Assembly (NCBI GenBank): GCA_016584495.1
Contig: WAID01000006.1
Location: 1-64,000, forward strand
Origin: Celoporthe dispersa
Taxonomy: Eukaryota; Ascomycota; Sordariomycetes; Diaporthales; Cryphonectriaceae
Direction of reading: 5' to 3'
Length of the DNA: 64,000 nt
Every line of letters starts with the position of its first letter. The stretch's first letter is position 1. Both the position numbers and the translations under genes were made by a program. A model generated the notes under the pieces. That model was not told where the DNA came from, made no database searches, and saw only the letters and a list, made by a program, of their open reading frames with translations. This document shows, one piece after another, positions 34,779 to 46,126 of this stretch.

Positions 34779-36344
34779 ATGATTTCACCAGACTCGTCCT
34801 TCATAGGTCTCCGCGGCCAGGCGCTACGCGCAGCGCAGATCGCGCTTGTCGTTGCTCCGGGCTTCACATTGTTTGGCTACAACCAAGCAGGAGTTGGTCC
34901 CTTGGCGACCTTGGCAACATGGGCTCAGACCTTCCCCACGGCTGACACTGTCACCACGACTGGAGCGCAAGAGTCCCTCAATTCCATCAGGAAGGGCGCT
35001 GTCATTGCTTCGTTCCAGATTGGCGCCCTGATTGGCGCTTTGTCCTGCCTCTTCCTGGGCGACAGGCTCGGTCGACGCAAGACCATCTTTATTGGAGCCG
35101 TCTTGTCCATCATTGGTCAGGTCTTGCAGGTGTCGTCCTACAATGTAATCCAATTCGTCATTGGTCGCGTCATCCTGGGCATGGGCGTCGGCGAGATCAG
35201 TGTTGCCGTTCCCATCTGGCAGTCCGAGTGTTCGGCTGCAGCGCATCGAGGCCGCGATGTCATCACCGCCGGCATCTTCTTGTGCTTTGGTTACGCCCTC
35301 TGCAACTGGGTGGACTTTGGCTTCCGCTTCATCCCCAACACGACGCTCGAATGGAGACTGCCGCTGGCCATGTCATTCTTCCTGTCTCTCCCCATCGCCT
35401 TATCCATTTTCTTCCTGCCTGAGTCTCCAAGGTGGCTCACACGCGTCAACCGTGTCAAGGAAGCAACCTACACCCTGGCCGCTCTGAAGGGCTTGCCCGA
35501 AGACGACAATGCTATTGCTACGGAAATTGCGCAGATTGAATCATCTCTCGAATTCGCCAAGGCTAGCAACAACTCGCTCGCACAGATGTTCTCCAAGGAC
35601 GACAATGAGAGGCTGTTGTACCGATTCTGCCTCTGCTTCGCCCTGCAGTTCTTCCAGCAGATGTGTGGTGGCAACCTGATCTCGGTGTATGCCTCAACCA
35701 TCTTCCAGCAGAATCTCAAGCTCGGCACCAAACTCTCCGCCATTCTAGCCGCCTGCGCCCTGACTTGGAAGTTCCTGTGCTGCTTCATTTCCTTCTTCGC
35801 CATCGATCGACTGGGCCGCCGCGCCGTCTTCATGATCAGTGGCACTGGCATGTCGCTATGCATGGCTGCGCTGGCAGTCACCAGTAGCTTCCCGTCCACC
35901 AACAAGAGCGCCTCTATCGCGTCGGCCTTTTTCATTTTCCTCTTCAATTTCTTCTACCCCATCGGCTTCCTCGGCGGAAACTTCCTCTACTGCACCGAAG
36001 TCGCCCCTGTGCGTCTGCGTGTCGCCATGAATTCCATCTCGACCGCCAACCACTGGCTGTGGAATTTTGTCGTCGTCATGGTCACCCCGGTGGCCATCGA
36101 CACCATCGGCTTCCGGTACTACATTATGTACGCCATCATCTCAGCGCTCATACCCATCTCGGTCTTCTTCTTCTACCCCGAGACTATGAACCGCAATTTG
36201 GAGCTTCTGAACAACGTGTTCAAGGATGCTTCTTCGCCTTTGAATATTGTGCAGATGGCACGGCAGCTGCCGCAAGGCGAGATGGCCGACGGACCGTCGT
36301 CTGCTGGAGAAAAGCACGGCGTTGAACAAGTTGAGAAAGCTTAG
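34779..36344 (+). CDS. MFS sugar transporter-type permease
   Basis: An intronless 521-residue, 12-helix transporter of the sugar porter family, plasma membrane. Signatures in order: GYNQAGVG after helix 1, GDRLGRRKTIFIG (loop 2-3), GMGVGEISVAVPIWQSE, PESPRWL after helix 6, QFFQQMCGGNLISVY in helix 7, DRLGRRAVF (loop 8-9) and PETMNRNLE after helix 12. Start chosen at the ATG before ISPDSSF; the frame is open upstream but that part is not hydrophobic or conserved. The tail is rich in E, K and G. It is intact although it sits between two pseudogenes. Substrate unknown (hexose or related sugar). Confidence 0.92.
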   Translation: MISPDSSFIGLRGQALRAAQIALVVAPGFTLFGYNQAGVGPLATLATWAQTFPTADTVTTTGAQESLNSIRKGAVIASFQIGALIGALSCLFLGDRLGRRKTIFIGAVLSIIGQVLQVSSYNVIQFVIGRVILGMGVGEISVAVPIWQSECSAAAHRGRDVITAGIFLCFGYALCNWVDFGFRFIPNTTLEWRLPLAMSFFLSLPIALSIFFLPESPRWLTRVNRVKEATYTLAALKGLPEDDNAIATEIAQIESSLEFAKASNNSLAQMFSKDDNERLLYRFCLCFALQFFQQMCGGNLISVYASTIFQQNLKLGTKLSAILAACALTWKFLCCFISFFAIDRLGRRAVFMISGTGMSLCMAALAVTSSFPSTNKSASIASAFFIFLFNFFYPIGFLGGNFLYCTEVAPVRLRVAMNSISTANHWLWNFVVVMVTPVAIDTIGFRYYIMYAIISALIPISVFFFYPETMNRNLELLNNVFKDASSPLNIVQMARQLPQGEMADGPSSAGEKHGVEQVEKA

Positions 36345-37042
36345 AGATCCTTGCCATTATGGTGGCAGGACATGCTGGCCATCGTCTTGCCTACGGGTTG
36401 GAGAGATAGCAAAAGTCAATAGTGTTAGAATGAAATCTGTATGTTGAAGAAGCTATATATGCGGACTACTTCATGTGCTTCGCGCGGTCTGGTGGTTTTT
36501 GAATCCTCTTTTATATATGTATTCCGGACAGTGATCATGCGGACTTGCACTCGCTCATCTGTCCTGTTAGAGAAAAAATTCTCTTGATTTCCAGTGCCAG
36601 AGCATATCGTCGACGTGTGTCTTGCTTCTAGCCACGAGACCACAACTTTGCGGTTTGCTGGCGCACTTGCCTTTCGCCGGACGCCTTTGTCCAGAATCAG
36701 AACTTGCGTCCAATATTGTCCGCAAGATCCTGCGCTAGTATTACCGGACATAAAATTATCCGGAGAGCAGTGACTTCGGATATCTCCACAGCCGGACACA
36801 GTAAGCAGGGCGTAGATTATGGGCCGGATCCTTCCCCACAAAAGTAAAAGTGGGACTGATGCGCTACTAGATCAACCCGATCATTAGATAGTGCTAGCTA
36901 TGTGATATGTAAATGCTTTCATTATGTTAATATGGAGGCTCATAATCACCTGGAACGGTGATCTTGGCTATTGAACACGCACCTATCGAGGTACGTTCCT
37001 TCTATAAGACGCAAGTACTACTGAATTTAGCAGAGCACGATC
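36345..37042. other. Intergenic gap
   Basis: Transporter 3' flank and upstream flank of the GAPDH relic. No gene or repeat recognised. Confidence 0.5.
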
Positions 37043-38220
37043 ATGGGCTCTCTTGTCGGTCTCGAGGTACCCTGCAAAGCCAGGGTGGGCATCAACGCAT
37101 TTAGTCGGATTGGTATATTTTGACTTGGTACAATACGCATCTGTATGCACAATGACTAACGCCTCGCGCAGGATGCATCGCCTTGCGCCAATCACTCCGC
37201 CGAGACGACGTGGAAGTGGTTGCTACGAACAACACTTGCACCACCGCAGATAACCTCATCTATTTAGTTCGACACGACACTACCCAAGGCCTTCTAAGGG
37301 ATGATATAGGCATTCTGTGGGACTGGCTCTATTGAGCTATGGCGCGCTACAGAAAGAAAGAAAGGAAAGGAAGGAAAAGAGAAAAAAGCCAGCTGGAAAG
37401 CTGAGGCTATCTACACTGCTGGGCAGGCGCCTGGCAACAGCGCACAGGCCAGGCCAGTGACTCACTGGCCCTCGCACACATTCAATATTTTCGGAGGAGT
37501 GAATTTCCATAAACGGCAAGCTCGTCAACTTGAAACCCACACGTGAGATCGTTGAGCTGGACTGATCTAAGCTCAGCACCGACCAAGTGTTAGAATGCAC
37601 CGGCAAATTCACCTAGCTCGAATTGGCTGTGCAGGACATCATCAAGGCGGACTTCAAGAATGTCGTGATATCTACGCTCAGTCCCAACGCGCCCACATTC
37701 GTCTCCGGCGTCAACTATGGAGAATACGCGTCCTCACTTGACACACAGGCGCTCTCCACCGCGAGCTACACCACCAACTGCGTGACTCCCATCTTCAAAG
37801 TCTTAAATTGGGCCATTGGGATCGAGCATGCATTCCTTGCTACTGTCCACATGGCCACACAATTACAACACATTATCGATGGCTATATCATGAGGAACCG
37901 AAGACTGGGTTTGCATCGCCTCGTTCTGCAATCGATGGAGGAGTCCGCGAAACTCAACTGCATTCCAGAACGAAGCGTGTTCAATAATACCATTCCCTCC
38001 ACGATGGGTGCTTCGAGATCCGCTGTCGCGGTACTGCCAGAGCTGGAAGATCAAATTAAAGGCATCTCCCTCCGAGTCCCTACATAAATCTTCCCTCCTA
38101 ATAAGGGAGTTGAAGAGCATCAAACTAACTTGTTTCGTCCCTTCCAGATCTGATGTGTCGATAGAAGTATTTTGTAATCTTTGCGCGAATTCAGGCTCCG
38201 CAATAGTGCATCAAGTCAGA
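37043..38220 (+). pseudogene. Glyceraldehyde-3-phosphate dehydrogenase pseudogene with insertion
   Basis: Exon 1 (37043-37112) has the NAD-binding start ARVGINAFSRIG. After a 59-nt intron, exon 2 continues RRDDVEVVATNNTCTTADNL. The frame then breaks at a roughly 150-bp insertion that matches a repeat at 61,448. GAPDH resumes near 37,497, with an in-frame TGA at about 37,562 (a Trp site, DWSKL in relatives) and a TAG at about 37,612. The catalytic block reads STASYTTNC, so the active-site Cys is Tyr (TAC for TGC). Recognisable sequence ends soon after RVPT and a short SDVSIE segment; the C-terminal third is missing. It resembles GAPDH copies found beside metabolite clusters, but it is dead. 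Confidence 0.85.
37335..37482. repeat. Dispersed repeat C, copy 1 (inside the GAPDH relic)
   Basis: Purine-rich start (gaaagaaagaaagg) followed by tgggcaggcgcctggca, caggccagtgactcact and ggccctcgcacac. The order matches 61,448-61,582. It sits between GAPDH segments that are contiguous in relatives, so it is an insertion. Confidence 0.55.
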
Positions 38221-38223
38221 TGA

Positions 38224-40570
38224 GGGACCCTAGGAGCGAAACCGGGATGGATGAGTGTGCGAACCAGTACATACGAGTACAAACGTGTATTTGTGCCTGC
38301 AACGGAGAGCAAGAGGCAGGGAGATGCCTCAGAATGAAAGCAGGACGGTTTTCCAACTTGAAGATTACGATTGACAGCTCTGGTGACACAGGCTGGACAG
38401 TCTTCCATCCAATTATGGGTCTACTATCTTTTGTTTTTCTATTATCGTGCCTATTCGCTTGCCCATCGTAGTAGGGGAACCAACAGCAGGTCTTCTGAGC
38501 CAACAGGTGCTCTTTGCTCAGTATTACATCTATAGCAGCCTAGACTCAGACAGCACTATCATCCACTTAGCCTAAGAGAAACGATATCATTGTTGTTGGC
38601 AACACTATTTTCAGCCAGCTGCAGTGATTCGAGCTAACACAAACTTATCGACGCTACATATGAGTAGCTCGACGGTTCGTATAGGCACCAAGTCATCAAT
38701 GCTCATAGCGTAGCTTATAAGATAAATGAGCAGGATATCGTGGGTAGAGGCTCACCTCATGTCAAAGAACCACGATTTGGGCGGCTCGGTCTAACACAAC
38801 GCAATGAAGAGCGAATACTCCTTGAGAACAGGACTATACTACACAGAAGGCAACTTAGGAAACAGTCTAACCGCCAGACTGTAGCGCTGCAGACGACGCC
38901 CTAGGGAGACAGACAATATATCCGCCGCCTCGTTCTCAGCCCTAGATCATTGATGAGGAGGTTGTTGGCATACAGAGCATATGCTCTCGATACTAAAATT
39001 AACTTCAGACGATGAAAATGCTTTAACATCGATCCAAATACTTTCATCCTACGGCTCTTGATTGGATAGGCAATTCAACCCATATCATGTGAGAAGAATG
39101 AATACGGTTGTCGTAAATAGACCGTGTCACACTCCTTCGTTTTCAAAAGCGGCTATCTCAGACAATACTTGAAAGAATTATAGATCCACAAATACTTTGC
39201 ACCACCTAGACTTGAGGTTTACGATAAATGCTTATAATTAAAGCTGCTTCAAGCAACATCTTCTTCCCCAAATCCACTCCTTATGTTCATTCACTGTTGA
39301 AATTATGCACACTTATGAATATCTCTCTCTGAAAGTAGACCACTTGCAAATATGGTGAACTTGTCTTGTTGTAGCTTGACACTGTACTCCTCCCCTTTGA
39401 ACTTAATGTTCAATAGGTCTTCCAGCTTGGTAAGATTAATGTATTGCCTTTCTATGACTTGTCCTTCATTTTTCCCCAAATCTCCGCTTTTCGGAACTTT
39501 TTCTTTTCCCCGCACTGCCTACATTCGCTCTACTAGAGTGATGGCGTGCAGGACGTTTATGCGATCTGGGTTCGCACATCAGAAACTTCATTATGAAAGC
39601 TGCAAGAGGAATTGAACTGTTCTTACGCATATGTCATGTTGGATTTGAGATAGTTCTGGGAAGGTTTTTGAGCTGCTACTATGAAGCAATCGCAATGAAT
39701 GGAGATAAAGCACAAGTCTTTGTTGCGAAAACTCTGGAATCTCCTGCTTTAAGGCAATTTCTGGGACTGGCAAGCTGGATTTGACATGGAGGGTGCCACT
39801 GGGCTGAACATCCAGCCCATGTTCGACACACCTGTGACATGGGCTTAGCACATCAGCTATCAAAGCGTGGGGGTCGAGCATGGTGGTGTGTTAATACTAC
39901 CCAAGTACAATAAGCAGAGGCTGTGCTAAGCTCCGCCCCAAAAGAGGGGTTTATCACACACCCACCTCTGAAATTACAGGAGCAAAGAGCAAAAGCAACA
40001 TGTGACAGAAATTTAGTATTGCAAGCTTGAGACCCCAAGTAGTTTCTTCCCTATCTTACCTTATCTTTTCTTTCTTTCTTTTCTTATTGCTAGAAACACA
40101 AAACACTTCATTATTCATACATTGATAAAATCTGGAAGTTTCCTCCAGGATTCCAGACAAATGAGTAATAGTTCACAACTTTAAGCGCATTTTCAAGCAT
40201 TTCAATTGCTGCTGAAAAGCTTTTTCTGAGAAGCATGGAGGCATGACCCTCCTGATTCAGGGCCAACTATCAAGTGACACATGACATCTACCCACCTTGT
40301 CATCTCATCCCAGGAGGCTTTTTCTCCTGCTTATTTGCAGCTACTTTCAGCTGATTAATGAGAGATTTATTACTCCCCTGTCATGTAGATTGAGCTGATC
40401 TCTAACTGTTCTCGGCAGCTCCAAATAAGGCTGAAAAAGAACTGAAGTGATAATTTCTGCCACCTACTAATTCAGCAATATAAATCCATATTTCCCCAGC
40501 TGATGGTGCAGAAGAAAGAAAGAAAATGGGGGAAAAAGTTAAGAGCTAAGATTTGTTGTTCGAGATCAAT
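38224..40570. other. Relic-rich intergenic region
   Basis: No intact gene over 2.3 kb. It holds the small minus-strand frame at 39,303-39,515. It also holds a sequence starting TGTTAATACTACCC at 39,889 that looks like an LTR start, with purine-rich sequence before it. The last 300 bp should contain the kinase promoter. Confidence 0.4.
39303..39515 (-). pseudogene. Small basic retro-associated ORF remnant
   Basis: A 70-codon frame with a basic start, then QYINLTKLEDLLNIKFKGEE and YSVKLQQDKFTIFAS. The layout (L..LE..L...FG...YSVE....Y.I..P..LT..EI) is one I associate with unnamed small ORFs scattered in fungal repeat regions. This association is from memory only. It is unsupported by neighbours and may be a fragment. 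Confidence 0.3.
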
Positions 40571-42461
40571 ATGTCTCTGCATCCTAGACAACCAGGAACC
40601 TCTGATTTGGTAAGTAATTATTAAATTTGACATAGATTGAAGCTTGACTAACCACTTTTCTTTTATACAGGATCTGTACCAACTTCTCCGTAGTGCGCTA
40701 CAAACATGCCCTCAGAAAGAAGAAGAATCTTTCCTGCCTAATGATAAGCTAGGTGAACTCATGACACCAAAGCACATTCGAAATTACTTATTGAACAATA
40801 AGGACACATCGCTACATGACAATGCTGAGAAATTCACTGAGCATATCTGCAGCCACACTAGTCGGTCAAACATGCGGGGGATGTCCTGTCGGATATTTGC
40901 GATTCTCGTTCTGATGCAACAGCCTTCTTTAATTCTGGATTTCATTAAAGAGGGTCTGCATGACAGAGATCTTCCATTTGTCCTCGTTAATGACAAGCAA
41001 AACGAGTATCTCGCCAGAAAGCCCAGTGATACATCTATTGTAATCAAAAGCTTCTCCAGTTGGGAACAAACGCAAAAATATACATTCTGGAAGTATCAAT
41101 GGAGGGTACAGGTTCCCGTTTTGCAAAGTCCTAGCCGACGGTCCCTCGCATCACATCCTGTTCATCGATTAGACAAGAGTATCATTCTTCCGTGGACGGA
41201 CCGCCAACAAGAATATCTTGGAGAATCTGAAGTTGCGCGAGTTAAGATTCATAGGTCTCATTACCTTTTCGGTGCGCATGTAAGTTATACATATCTCTCT
41301 GTTCGACGGTTCCAACGTAGCTGATTGTGGCAATTCATCAGGACAATCAATCATTCGCATTGAAATCGCTGAGGCCGCTAGTACCTGAATACAGGGACAA
41401 AGAGTTCAACCTTGAAGTCAAGGCGCTGCTAAAAGTGAAGGCACGACTCCATCTTGAAACGGACCTTCTCACAAGTTTTGAGTACCATGGCCAATATCAT
41501 TTGCTCTTCAGATGGGCAGATGGTGGTAATCTTCAAGACCTGTGGACAAAGCATCACCCCCGTCCGAAAGTTGACTACAGCTGGGTATGTTGGATGGCTG
41601 AACAGTGTCAAGGACTTGCGCATGGTCTAGACGGAATTCATAATACGAAAATGACGGCAACAGAGGTCGAAGCAATTCAGACCTCACCAACGTCTCCAAC
41701 ACTACCCCAGACCTTCTTCCAGTCAGCCAGACACCCCCTACCTGATGACGATGAAGGAAAGGACTACGGCAGGCACGGAGATATCAAGCCGGCAAACATC
41801 TTGTGGTTTGAGCAAGACAAAACCGTCCATGCTTTTGGAGTTCTTAAGCTGTCTGACTTTGGACTCACGACCTTTCACCGGGCCCTGACAACAGGCGTCA
41901 CTGCGAAGAACGTCAGGGTCACTAGCACATACGCAGCTCCTGAACGAGAGATCGAAGAAAAGCTTTCTCGGCCATTTGACATATGGTCTCTGGGTTGCAT
42001 TTTTCTAGAATTCATAACGTGGATCCTGCTTGGTTCCCACGGCATCGATGATTTCCAGAAGAAAAGATTTCCCGACGGTGGCTCCCGACACCCAAGGTTC
42101 ATCCTAGACAATTTCTATACAGTGAAAAGGGAAGATGAAGAACGATATCGAGCCATAGTGAAGCCATCGGTATCCAAGGTGAGTCATGGGCTACTGCACT
42201 GCCTCGGGACGAATGCTAAATATTCTATCTCAGTGGATCACCTACTTGAAGAAACAAAGAGAATGTAGTCAGTTTCTATATGACTTCCTGGGTTATATCG
42301 AAGACAAGATGCTGTTAGTTGATAGAGGGTATCGTGATAGATCTGGCGCTGTTAGCGATCGGTTGAAGGAAATGTTGGACAAATGTCGAAGAAACCCACA
42401 ATATGCATGGCACGCCGGAGCTGAGGATGTTCAGCATGATGTAATCATGAATACATCATGA
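40571..42461 (+). CDS. Serine/threonine protein kinase-like protein
   Basis: About 570 residues in four exons: 40571-40609, 40671-41279, 41342-42178, 42234-42461, all in phase. The first 200 residues are a helical N-terminal region ending in a VILP-like strand and a GES.VARVKIH glycine-loop equivalent. The ATP lysine is in FALKSL (near 224). The catalytic loop is HGDIKPANIL (HRD read as HGD, near 361-370) and the metal loop LSDFGL (Asp near 388). The APE motif is AAPERE, then FDIWSLGCIFLEF. The start exon codes for only 13 residues before the first intron. A similar architecture is common in expanded fungal kinase families of unknown substrate. It looks active by motif. Confidence 0.85.
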
Positions 42462-43817
42462 ACTCCCTGCCCCAAGAGCTTGAAGTGTGCAATACCGATG
42501 GCCCTCCTAGACGGACTAAACGAAAGCGCAGGGAATAGGAATAGATAGTAAGGAATGAATCCGAAGAACACTTCTTAAGTATAGTGACTGTTAAACTGAC
42601 CGACAATGTGTATGTCTCTCTTATTAACAGATGGAGCTGACCTTTCTCCTTTACCTCACTTCAATCATCATCTGCGGCATGGTGCTCGCTGCCTAGTATC
42701 ATGTCGCTGGTCCGGCACATGTCATACTACTGGTTCTAAAACTAAATAACAACGGCCTAGCAAGTTTATTAACTACCCGATCTCTTTGAATAGTGAACTC
42801 GCATGACTGTCTGTATCTCCGCAATCTCCTTCTACACCGGTAATATCAGTATGTTATCAACGATTACTACACCGCGTCTAAGACTTGAGAGCATCTTACT
42901 GTCGTCAGATTTCTTTTCGTTTGGAGAACGACTTGATTGCCGGATATCTACATGTTTTAGTGACGTGTCATGTCCCGTTTGCGCCTGCGGGCCTACCTTT
43001 CCGACCTTCCAGGCTTGAGAACCTAGCCTCCGATTCAACTCCCGCTCAAGAATCGCCGTATCGTTGTAACGCATGGGAATGATTTGTTGAACAAAGGGGG
43101 GCATAGTGGATGGCACGGTGAATATTTTGAATGCTTTAAGTGGCTTCGTGAAGACGACCTCTGTTTTCTTTCAATCTTCGCCCTGGCATCAGGGAATCTG
43201 ACAGTAGATATGTCTACTCGCCGTAGCAAGGCAAGGAAAAGAAAAGAAAGAAACAAACGGCAAATACCACCCGTATCTATGCGCAGAGCCGCATAAAATG
43301 TGTCTGACGCTTGGACTAGAAGATCAGCACATGAACTAAAGAGTTGTTCAAATCTCGCCCGACTTCACCGGTCTCTCGAAGGGGTGTGGGGGGGAGTGGG
43401 GGGGAAGGGACTATAATCGTGGGTTACATTGCATAAGGCATTCAGCAGCCTGATTTTACCAAGAACAAATTTGCCCGTGCGGGGGCGAGGCTCGGGAAGG
43501 GAGGAGGTTTGCAGCTGCTATACGTCTTTCCTTGATGTACTTTTGTGCAGATGAAACCGTAATCTGCGCCCCGTATTGGTCTTCGATTGTCTGGTCAAAG
43601 AGGATTGGTGGCTTTTTGTGTGGTAATGCTAAAATGACATGCAGACACAGCCATTACCGTAGCTCAAGTAGCATGTCCCTGTGACCAGTCGTCCTGAACG
43701 TGCGCTTCTTATTTTGCTTCCATGGAGCAATATTATAATACCATCGCGCTACAAGCGTTCCGACTATTGTGATACGCATTTACCATACTATTTCAGCATC
43801 GAAACTACAAATGCACC
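42462..43817. other. Intergenic gap
   Basis: No gene recognised over 1.36 kb. A G-rich segment lies at 43,382-43,409. Short open frames near 42,800-43,290 have no family signature. Confidence 0.45.
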
Positions 43818-45809
43818 ATGGAGTGGGTACATCAAGATACCCTTCTTCAAGAAGAAGATTACAGACTCTTTCATTTCGAGCGGATGCAGAGTGAAGTGTT
43901 AAGTTGTTCCATCAGCGAGAAGGTAAGTCAGTCCCCTGTCCTCGACCTTCGGTTCTCGCATATATGGATAATGAATCTCATACGATCCTCACATAGACAG
44001 CAATCACCTGGAAGTCCAAGAAGCTTGTTTCAGATGAAGATTGGAACACGTGGCTGGATGAGGCAAGAAATTTTCTCTGGATGTATTCATTCCTGCGATA
44101 TTAATTCTTCTTGTTAGGCAGATACACAACAAGATCAGCTTGACGAGAACGACATAAAGCTCCTGTGTGTTGCCACATGATGCTCAGTATCACGCGAAAT
44201 TGAGCTACTTAGTTAATACAACGACAGGATTGGAGGCAGAAAGTCCCTGCGTATTCCAGGCTCGGAAGTGTCCTTTCTGCCATTTTCTGAGCCCATATGC
44301 TCTAGAGTTATAGAGGCGTTCCAGATCCATCGCTCTATTGCTAGAGTCATCAACAGAAATACGACTGCAAGTTTTACGACTCTTCTGGTGGAAAATCCAA
44401 CGACAAAATGCACAAAACTCGGTTAGTATTATCAATCTTCTAAAAAAGATTATCCCATCAAACAGATAGAGAACGTTCCTTATTCCCCCTACCCGCCCCC
44501 CCCACCCCGCCTTTTTCTTTTTTGAATAGCAAGACACTGAATATTAAACAGTCTATAATTGTCGGTCATCATCTGAGTGGGAGAATGACCTGGGCTTATC
44601 TGTCACATACTCTCCGTACCAACGATCCACTCAAGCTGTGCTATACGGATGCAGTGAGAATGCCCGAGAAAAATTTGTCGAACGCCTTGAAGAAGGCCAT
44701 TTTTCTGCATACCATCCTCTTCTTCTTCCAACAATCTTTGCCGAGTACGAACGCGAACGCCATTTCTCGTTGGTGAGACCCTTGATCCAGAAATTAGTGT
44801 CTCGTGTGGAAGCTTTAGATGTCAGTGGCGAGCAGCAACATGAACCCGAACAGTCTTCGGCTGAAGAAGACCCGGGAGTGTATATGCAGCTTTGGCTACA
44901 AATCAGCTGGTTGAAGAATGGGCTTGAGAATTGGAGACAAGAGCTTGAGAAGATGATTGCGAATTGTGATACCCTGCGAGAGACCAATTTTCTCGTTCCG
45001 CTTACAGAGAAAGAAAGTGACGGGTCAGGCGAGGCTACTCCCATCAACGGAAGCTTTTCAACAGAGGTACTGACAGTCAAAAGCAATAATAATCGGCTCA
45101 CGAATGAGGTCAGCAAGCTGGGAGACTCTGGGAGACGCATTCATCAAAGGCTCCTCGAATTAAGAGGCGAGTATGACGAGATAATCAGAGCCTGTGCAAT
45201 TGTCATTGAGGGAATGACTCTAGCAGCTCAACTAGTCAGTTTACATTACATTTACCGCAAAGGGCTGCTGCACTTGGCTAATAACATCGGCTACTTAGGA
45301 ATGGAACAAAGTCGGCCGTGAAGATGCACGGATCAACCAGCAAATATCTCAGTCCAATCTAGCCATAGCCGAAGCGACCCATAGGGACGGGGAAAGAATG
45401 CGAAGTATTGCCGTTCTGACAATGATCTTTCTTCCGGCCACATTCGTTGCTGTGAGTACTTAAAAATTGCCCTTGCTCGTAAATGGATTTCTTCGGCTCA
45501 TTGACAGAGTTCTGTTAGACGGTCTTCTCTATGACTCTCTTCAACTGGGCGCCAGGGCAGGACGAGACACTGCTGTCTCCATATATCTGGGTGTACATCG
45601 TCGTCACCGTCACTTTCACAGGCTTAACACTGGGCTCATGGTACTTGTATGGCCGATATAGAAATTGTTCCGGAAAAGCTGATACAGATACAAAGGCCAA
45701 GACTAGGAAAAAGGGCAGGTCAAGTGTTCCTACCAATAACGAGCAAAACTGTGTTGAGGGGCTCGACCAGCTGGCAGATTGCAAAGGCGGGGGGGACGAC
45801 ATAGTGTAG
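43818..45809 (+). CDS. CorA-like membrane protein
   Basis: Seven exons total 512 residues in phase: 43818-43922, 43997-44062, 44118-44164, 44228-44421, 44552-45234, 45299-45451, 45519-45809. The second intron (44063-44117) needs a GC donor (GAG/GCAAGA) to keep frame. The N-terminal domain has FLPFSEPICSRVIEAF and HRSIARVINRNT, as in fungal CorA-like proteins of unclear substrate. A long helical region (from about 245) ends in RINQQISQSNLAIAEATH. The membrane pair follows: MIFLPATFVATVFSMTLFNW and then WVYIVVTVTFTGLTL. The canonical CorA GMN motif is not seen, so ion transport is uncertain. A charged tail follows the second helix. Confidence 0.82.
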
Positions 45810-46126
45810 CTTTCTCAACTTTTCTCAAGAGTTTTCATCAGAAGTGTGGAAAGAAATTATACGATGCTGTAATCCGCTTTTGTTTTATGAGATCTGAACC
45901 TATGTGAGTATGAAGATTACTAAGTATTTGGGTCCTATTTTAACGCTTGAAAGGCGCAGCGGCGCTCGCTACGCCCAGGTCTAGCAGGCGCCCCCGCCCT
46001 GTTTAGCCAACGCCTCTGCCCTGTAGCTGGCTTTCACAATATAGTCTTTTTTCTTGAAAAGAAAAGGAGAGGGTATTCACGATATTTCAATTATCTACTT
46101 AAGTAATTTTGCTTAATTATTACAAA
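45810..46126. other. Convergent intergenic gap
   Basis: 317 bp between convergent 3' ends. It contains a GC-rich hairpin-prone stretch near 45,953-46,020 (ggcgcagcggcgctcgc, then caggcgcccccgccctg). No gene. Confidence 0.4.

Noticed and set aside
39889..40135. Copia-like LTR starting TGTTAATACTACCC
   Set aside because: The start and the purine-rich sequence before it are suggestive, but I found no second copy or clear 3' border in the window.
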